From Emydura subglobosa (Eukaryota; Chordata; Testudines; Chelidae), in assembly GCA_007922225.1 (NCBI GenBank), contig ML679946.1:96416759-96480758 (forward strand): a stretch of 64,000 nucleotides of DNA, in the 5' to 3' direction. Each line of letters starts with the position of its first letter. Position 1 is the stretch's first letter. Positions 57,027 through 64,000 of the stretch are shown here, in pieces. Under the pieces are notes generated by a model. The model saw only the letters and a list, made by a program, of their open reading frames with translations, ran no database searches and was not told the DNA's origin. A program made the position numbers and the translations under genes.

Positions 57027-58015
57027 TTATAGATTATAAAGCCAAAAAGGGACCATTGTGATCATCTAGCCTGACCTCCTGCATGTCACAGACCACAGAA
57101 CTTCCCTGAATTAATTCCTGTTGGAACTAGAGCAGATCTTTTAAAAAAACATCCGATCTTGATTTTAAAATGACCAGGGATGAAGAATCCACCACATCAC
57201 TACATGTGTTCCAGGTACAAATGTATACCTTATTTTTAGTCTAAATGGTCTAGCTTCCTTCTGAAGCCATCTGATCTTTATAGCTGTGTCTGCTAGACAA
57301 AAGGACCCATTGCCATTTTTTGTTCCGCGTGGAGTATTTATGATCATGGGTGTCATAACCTTGGGCAGGTGTGGAATTTTACGCCCCCTTGCCTCCCCAT
57401 GTACAGATCCTTTGACCTGGCTGGAGCTACCCTCCCAAATACAGAAGTCAAATTATGCCTACGCTTGAGACCTGTGATCAAGTCACCCCTTAAACCTCTT
57501 CTTTGTTAAACTAAATTGATTGAGCCCCTTGAGTCTACTACACACTTGTTGTCACTGATATAAAGAGAGGCAATTTTTTTTTACCTCAGGGTAACTAAAA
57601 TGCATGAGGTATCTCATGGTAAAAACACAGTGAAGATCAGGCACTTTAGTTTTACTGTGAGGTAAACTCGCTGAGGTCAAGCCCTGGAGGGGGGAAAGGG
57701 CTGTTTACCGTGCAGTAAAACTACAATGCCTGGTCTTCAGTGTGTTTTTACCGCACGATAACACATGCATATTAGTTACCCCAAGGTAAAAAACACACGT
57801 TTTTTCAGCCGTGAAGACGAGCCCTATCACTATAAGGCTTGTTTTCCAATCCTTTAATTATTCCCTTGGCTACTCTCTGAACCCTCTCCAGTTTATCAAC
57901 ATCCTTCTTGAATTGTTGACACCAGAACTGGATTTAGTATTCCAGTTGCAGTCATTCCAGTGCCAAATACAGAGGTAATCTAATTTCCCTACTCCTACTC
58001 AAGTTTCCCTGGTTT
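57027..58015 (-). mobile_element. CR1 3' part, split by a palindromic MITE
   Basis: The low end is a CR1 3' terminus (GATTATAAAGCCAAAAAGGG, GATCATCTAGCCTGACCTCC). ORF2 C-terminal remains follow to 57555 and resume at about 57828 (TTGGCTACTCTCTGAACCCT, CCAGTTTATCAACATCC). Same subfamily as 26868-27560. Confidence 0.85.
57556..57827. mobile_element. Long-armed palindromic MITE within CR1
   Basis: Arms 57577-57667 and 57703-57793 are inverted copies, about 80 percent identical by my count, sharing GGTAAAAACACA, GTAGTTTTACTG or TTAGTTTTACTG. TCACTGATA on the left and TCACTATAA on the right may be a target duplication. Confidence 0.8.
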
Positions 58016-59033
58016 TGAATACATAAATCACAAATAATCCCAGGTTAATTAGGAACCAGGCTCACATTTGCTCCACAAACTTTGTGAGCCTTTTTATGAA
58101 TCTGAGCTATCAATCTTTCTCCATAGTTTTTGTGCACTAGTCCCCATGGTGCCTGCCACAAGAATTAAAGTCTCATAATCAGCCTAGCAGGCTGAGTTTC
58201 AAGTTTATGATGAAGCCCCAAAACAAGAAAAATGCACCTAGTTTTGAGTCTCATTGTAAATGTTTCATGGAGCTCTTATGTTTCATTGCATGCTCTGAAT
58301 ATGGATTAAACTACATCATAAAATATGCCAAGTGCAGTGGGCTAAATGTACCTCTGGTGTTATTTCACTGCTTTCAGTGGGTTTATGTCAGGGATGAACT
58401 TGGCCCAGAGTTTTTTATGGCTCTTACTCTTCTTCATGCACTATTCAAGATAACAGCCTATGAGTCCCAAAAGTACTGTAAGAACATGCGTCCTGAATGC
58501 ACACTCAAAATAATAATACACAAATCTCGATGAAATATTAATGGATTGACTGACAAGATATCATGTCGGAAGGCGTTTCAGATTCCAGAGTATTTAAAAT
58601 ACCTAGATAAAATGCGGTTGATAGTGAAGGACAGCATTAACTCTGAAATCATTTTAGTTTAAATCAGACCTTTAATGAAAGTATCTGTGAGTATTAGTTT
58701 TCCATTATTTGGAGGCCATTTTGAAACAAAACTGACCATTGTAGGTGAGTTGTCCTTGATTGTATCTGCATGAAATATAACCACTTTAACAATTCCTTAC
58801 CAATTTGCTTTATACAATACTTGTTGTCTCATTATTTCCCTAATTCTTCTTTTCTATCGACAGCATAGACAGAGGAGACACTAATACATGTTGTGAAGTG
58901 CTGTGAATTACTATGTGTGAACATTATGCTATAATTCTGCTGTATGGAGCTGTATCAAATCTCCACTTCCTGTGCCTTCTCAAAACCAAGCACTTGCTCA
59001 TCTCAAGTTAAATACCTTGAATTTCTAAGGATA
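58016..59033. other. No gene recognised
   Basis: A fold-back-like remnant may lie at 58330-58410 (TACCTCTGGTGTTATTTC, GATGAACTTGGCCCAGAG). The 108-codon frame at 58207-58533 has no known domain. Confidence 0.35.
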
Positions 59034-59116
59034 AGATCCTCAGCTGGTGTAAATCAGCATCGCTCCATTGAAATCAATGGGACTATGTCAATTTACACTG
59101 GTTAAGACTTTGGCCC
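59034..59116. repeat. Short fold-back repeat
   Basis: AGATCCTCAGCTGGTGTAAA faces TTTACACTGGTTAAGACTTT, around CCATTGAAATCAATGGG. Confidence 0.75.
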
Positions 59117-59636
59117 TAAATATCAAGATTTTCCTCTTTAATTACAGTACATGACTTCTGAATCTGCCACTGGGGGGAAACAGGGTATCTGTCCTCTTGC
59201 TTTGTGGAGTCCCCATGGTCGATATAGATCCTTGGGTGTCCCCTGAACATCAGGATCATCCACACATTGATCCTGTGTCTCTATGCCTGGTCTAGAGGCC
59301 CTTTGCTCCTTTCTTAGGATTCCCTCACCATTGGCAGCTGCTGGAATCACCCATTAAACGGGGTTTCCCAGAGAAGAGGGGATGATGCACATCACCCCCA
59401 TATTCCTCCTCAGCACATACCCAATTGAGCTGTGGATTTCTAGACCTGCAGACAGTCCTGCAGGTCCAGGGATAAGGGTGCCAGAGAGGTGACTGCCATT
59501 CTTGGCCTACACATCTGGGCACAGACCCTTGTTCACAACACATTCTGGCCTACTATTAGAAAATATTTGTTATCCAACCTAAATTTTCCTTATTTGCTAG
59601 TCATATCCTATCAGAGCAACTCCTTAAGGGAACTGT

Positions 59637-60741
59637 ATTGCCAACCTCAGGAGATCAAAAATCATGAGATTGGCCTCCAAAACCATGAGATTTAAAAACA
59701 ATCAGATTTTTCAGTTTGTCGTTGGAGTTTTAAACTCTGCTGTATTCCTCTCCCGATGCGGGTGAGAAAATTTCAAGTTGAAAAGCCAACCTTCAGTGCA
59801 CACAAAAATGCACCTCTCTCCCTAGCTGCTCAGATGGAGATTTCACTTACCCTCTCCTCACCCCTAAGATAGGGCAACTGCCATCCATTTCCTATTACTG
59901 CCTTGGCCAGCAGCAACACTTCTCTGCCTCCTTCTGCCTCAGGACTTCTCTACTTGGGACCACTTTCCTGACTTTCCCCTTTCTCATGACTCCCACTGCC
60001 CCGTACCCTCTTTCTACTATATGACCACAGGGCTCAGTGACAGGGCAGGCCTGTGACCTTTGCCCTAAGGCTCCTGGAAAGTGCTCACATGCCCATCCCT
60101 GGGAAGAGTTTCTCAGATCATCTCAACACCTCCTACTACAGGTGCCAAATTCCAGGGACTCGTGATCAATTTGCAGGAGTTGGCAACACTGCGACACTGC
60201 CTTCCCCTGGCTGACTGGAGGGACTCCCCTTCCCCACCACAGCCTCCAAGCTGGGGAACAGCCATTCTATCCCTCCATATCCTACCCTCCTCACTGTCCT
60301 TTGATGCTGCTCAAGCTCCCCACATTCCCTGCACCCCATTCCCCTGTAACCCCTAAATCCACCTCCTATCCCCCTACTGCCTGATCCCACTCACTCTCTC
60401 CCCCATCCACCTTTCACAGTGCCTCCTCACAGCCCCTGTGTCCAGTCTAGCCCCCTGAACCATAGCATGGCAGCCATTTTTCCTATGGGCATGGCTTCAA
60501 TCATACTGAAAAAGTGGCAATTTTATTAAGTGCAGCCTCGCTCCCATATGCAGATAGATTGTAGGGAAATGGCGGCCATCTTGCTGGCTTCAGCCCTATT
60601 GACAGTAATGAGAGATGGAGGCCATTTTGACTAAGGGAAAATTCACGAATTGGCACCCATTATTGTGGTTCATGAGACAGGTAAAAAAAAAACATCCCAA
60701 AATTGCTACAGTCGCAATAAGATCACAAGAGTTGACAATAA
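59637..60741. mobile_element. Inverted-repeat element candidate(s)
   Basis: ATTGCCAACCTCAGGAGATC at 59638 faces GATCACAAGAGTTGACAATA ending at 60740. An additional right-end-like CAGGAGTTGGCAACAC occurs near 60174, so either one 1.1-kb element or two overlapping remnants are present. The interior has repeated GGCCAT motifs near 60490-60625. No transposase. Confidence 0.45.
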
Positions 60742-61346
60742 TGAGGAGAAAGAGCCGCAAAGCCCAGTAGCAATTTTGCTATCACTGGTCTGTCATTCAG
60801 GGAAGGTGTTCAGATGCTACTCTGATGAACACTGCAAAACCCTAAGACAAGATCTATAGTTTTTACTCCCTACAGATACTTATAATTATCACGTTCCCCC
60901 TTGGTTCTTCCTTAGCCAATGAAAATATTTGTCCATGTTCAGTTGTTTCAATGTCACCTCTTGAAAGGATCATTACAGCCACAAAAGCATTTTTGTCACT
61001 CTACTAAATTCCCAAAAGTGCAGTAACATCTTTTTGGTCCTCAGGTGTCAGGAAGATTCTGGGACACACACAAGAAGACTGGGGACACACACAGAGCATG
61101 GGCAACACAGATTAGCCCTAAATTCTACATCTGGATAGGACTGGAACCCACCAGCCCTGGATCAAGTTGGGTGTAAAGGTGTCTTAAAGCCACCGTTCCA
61201 CTCCCAATCAACTGAGCTAATAGGAAGGCCAAAACCCAGAAAATGGTTCCATGTATTTATTCTAGATTTGCAGAGGTATAACCAAGAGCATAATTTGTTC
61301 CTGTGGGAGGATTTGTGATAAAAGAGATCCAGGCCTGTCACCCGAA
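60742..61346. other. No gene recognised
   Basis: 61171-61206 shares GTGTAAAGGTG and TTAAAGCCACC with 4498 and 28911. Otherwise nothing. Confidence 0.35.
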
Positions 61347-63370
61347 ACATAAGAATGGCCATTCTGGGTCAGAGCAATGGTCCATCTAGTCCAGCATCCC
61401 ATCTTCTGACAGTGGCTAGTGCCAGATGCTTCAGGGTAAATAACAGAAGAAAGCAATTAATGAGTGATTCATCCCCTGTCATCCAATTCCAGCTTCTGGC
61501 AGTGAGAGGTTTAGGAACATCCAGAGGATGGGTCACATCCCTGACCTATCCTCCATGAATTTATCTAATTCTTGTTTGATCCCAGTTATAATTTTGGCCT
61601 TCACAACATCCCCTGGCAATGAGTTCCACAGGTTGACTGTGCGTTGTGTAAAGAAGAACTTCCTGCTGATTGTTATAAACCTGCTGCCTATTAACTTAAT
61701 TGGGTGACCACTGGCTTTTGTGTTATACAAAGGGGTAAGTAACACTTCTCTATTCACTTTTTCTATGCCATTCATGACTTTTTCTATCATAAAAGTCTAT
61801 CATATCCTCCCCCCTAAGTCATCTCTTTTCTAAACTGAACAGTCACAATCATCTTAATCTCTCCTCATATGGAAGTTGCTCCATATTTCTAATCATTTTT
61901 GTTGACCTCATCTGTACTTTTTCTGATTCTAAGATATCTTTTTTGAGAAGGGTAACTAGAATTGCATGCAGTATTCAAGGTGTGGGCTTATCATGGATTT
62001 CTATAGTGGCATTATGAAATTTTGTTTTATCATCTATCCCTTTCCTAATGATTCCCGACATTCTGTTAGCTTTTTTGACTGCACACTGCACACTGCACAC
62101 TGAGCAGATGTTTTCAGAGAACTACCCACGATGACGCCAAGATTTCTTTCTTGAGTGGTAACAGCTAATTTAGACCCCATCTTTTTATATGGATAGCTGG
62201 GATTATGTTTTTCAATATACATTACTTTGCATTTATCAACGTTTAATTTAATCAGCCATTTCGTTGCCCAGTCACCCAGTTTTATGATATCCCTTGTAAC
62301 TTTTCACAGTCTGCTTTGTACTTAACTATCTTGAGTAATTTTGTAACATCTGCCAACTTTGCTACATCACTGTTTACCCCTTTTTCCAGATAATTTATTA
62401 ATATGTTGAACAGCACAGGTGCCAGTACAGATCCTTTGGGGATCCCAAGGTTTACCTTGTCAAAGGTGGGGGGTTTTGAAAGTCCAAGTACACTATATCC
62501 ACTGGATCACCCTTATCCCTGTGCTTGATACCCTCAAAGAATTCTAATAGATTGGTGAGATATGATTTTCCTTTACAAAAGCTGTGTTGACTCTTCCCCA
62601 ACATATAATGTTTTTCCATGTGTCTGATAATTCAGTTCTTTATTATAATTTCAGCCAATTTGCCTGGTACTGAAGAGAGGCCGGCTGGTCTAAAATTGCC
62701 AGGGTTGCCTGTGGGGTCTTTTTAAAAAAATCGATGTCACATTACCTATCCTCCAGTCATTTGGTACACAAACTTATTTAAGTGGCTACATACCACAGTT
62801 AGTAGTTCTGAAATTTAATGGGTGACTATCGTCTGGTCCTGGTGACTTATAACTGTTTAATTTATAAATTTGTTTCAAAACCCTCTCTACTGACACCTCA
62901 ATCTGGGACAGTTCACCAGATTTCTCATCTAAAAAGAATGGTTCACGTGTGGTAAACTCCCTCACATCCTCTGCAGTGAAGACTGATGGAAAGAATTCAT
63001 TTAGTTTCTCCACAATGGCCTTACCTTCCTTGAGTACACCTTTACACCTCGTTTTCCAGTGGCCCCACTGAGTATTTGGCTGGCTTCCTTAAAACATTAC
63101 TTAAATTTTTGTTGCTGTTAGCTTTTCTGTCTTTTGCTAGTTGCTCTTCAAATTCATTTTGGCCAAACTAATTATACTTTTATCCTTGGCTTGCTGGAGT
63201 TCATGCTCCTCTCTATTTTCCTTACTAGGATTTGACTTCCAATTTTTAAAAAATGTCTTTTTGTCTCTAACCACCTCTTTTACTCTGCTGTGTAGACATA
63301 GTAACATTTTTTTTAGTCCTATTACTGTTTCTTTTTTACCTGATTCTATTTTCATTTATATCGATGTAAC
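61347..63370 (-). mobile_element. CR1 LINE, RT to 3' end
   Basis: Same subfamily as 35474-38340. Minus frames: 61790-61533 (FFFTQRTVNLWNSLPG, C terminus), 62222-62034 (EKHNPSYPYKKMGSKLAVT, NLGVIVGSSLKTS), 63013-62786 (FFPSVFTAEDV, VERVLKQIYKLNSYKSPGPD), 63355-63137 linker. At about 62343-62363 the catalytic box reads LADVTK instead of FADDAK, so the active site is lost. A CACACTG heptamer triplication lies at 62083-62103. The endonuclease is missing. Confidence 0.92.
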
Positions 63371-63434
63371 ATGATTTACTTCAGTAGATTCCTAATGTAC
63401 AACTGTGTAAATAAGATAAAAATTAGAATAAAAG

Positions 63435-64000
63435 AATTATAGAATAGTAGGGTTGGAAGGGATCTCAGGAGGTAATCTAGTCCAACCCCGTGCTCAAGGC
63501 AGGGCCAACCCCAACTAAATTATCCCTCCCAGGGCTTTGTCACCATCTCCCTAGGTAGCCCATTCCCTAGGTAGCCCATTCCAGTGCTTCGCCACCCGCC
63601 TACTGAAAATGTTTTTTTTTAATATCCAAACTAGACCTCTTCCACTGCAATTTGAGACAATTGTTCCTTGTCCCGTCATCTGCCACCACTAGATCCATCC
63701 TCCCTAGATTCCCCTTCAGGTAGTTGAAGGCTGCTATCACATCCCCTTATTCTTCTCTTCTGCAGACTAAATAAGCCTAGTTCCCTCAGCCTCTCCTCAT
63801 AAGTAATGTGCTCCAGCCCCCTAATCATTTTCATTGCCCTCCACTGGACTTTTTCCAATTTGTCCACATCCTTTCTGTAGTGGGGGGCCCAAAACTGGAC
63901 ACAATACTCCAAATGAGGTCTCACCAGTGCTGAATAGAGGGGAATTATCACTTCACTCTATCTGCTGGCAATGCTCCTACCAATACAGCCCAATATGCCA
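63435..64000 (-). mobile_element. CR1 LINE, 3' part, continues past window
   Basis: Low end is the CR1 terminus (complement of TAGAATAGTAGGGTTGGAAG, GAGGTAATCTAGTCCAACCC). The minus frame 63951-63676 reads [20 protein letters not shown] and [21 protein letters not shown] 17-18-bp tandem repeat of CCTAGGTAGCCCATTC lies at 63549-63581. The copy runs off the window edge. Confidence 0.93.

Overview
This window looks like intergenic or intronic DNA from a reptile, most probably a turtle. I infer this from abundant CR1 LINE copies of several subfamilies, a Penelope-like retroelement, MIR/CORE-SINE remnants, and many short inverted-repeat elements with GTCTACACT-type ends, a mix I associate with turtle genomes. 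I found no host protein-coding exon, tRNA or rRNA gene. The longest open frames lie in, or antisense to, transposon remains. A run of 10 Ns at 8036-8045 marks a draft-assembly gap inside a tandem repeat.

Layout. 1-9 kb: a plus-strand CR1 tail (829-1507), MIR remnants, a rearranged minus-strand CR1 (5439-6640), and an LTR-like unit (7315-8420) holding a 31-bp minisatellite. 9-16 kb: minus-strand LTR-like material with a TATA box and poly(A) signals, then a non-LTR retrotransposon fragment of a different clade (15133-15995). 16-25 kb: fold-back elements, one containing a near-perfect 63-bp-arm hairpin, several MIRs and another LTR-like stretch. 25.9-27.6 kb: a deleted Penelope-like copy, a MITE and two CR1 tails. 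30.8-38.6 kb: a fold-back repeat, then the densest CR1 block, with a plus CR1 split by a MITE fragment and a minus CR1, and a nearly complete minus CR1 (35474-38340) spanning endonuclease and reverse transcriptase. 38.6-44.6 kb: LTR-like pieces, a MITE, an (AC)33 microsatellite and a hAT-type MITE with an exact 8-bp target duplication. 45.8-47.0 kb: a second Penelope-like copy with GIY-YIG endonuclease remains, inverted terminal repeats and a nested MITE. 49-56.4 kb: several MITEs, one nested in another, and an old local duplication (50.3 and 52.0 kb) in otherwise CR1-free DNA. 57-64 kb: three more minus CR1 copies, one split by a palindromic MITE.

No genes here work together. The relationships are those of insertion history: nesting order, target duplications and shared families. 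All coding remains are broken by stops, frameshifts or truncation, so nothing in the window looks autonomous. Clade names rest on motif recognition by eye, not on a database search.
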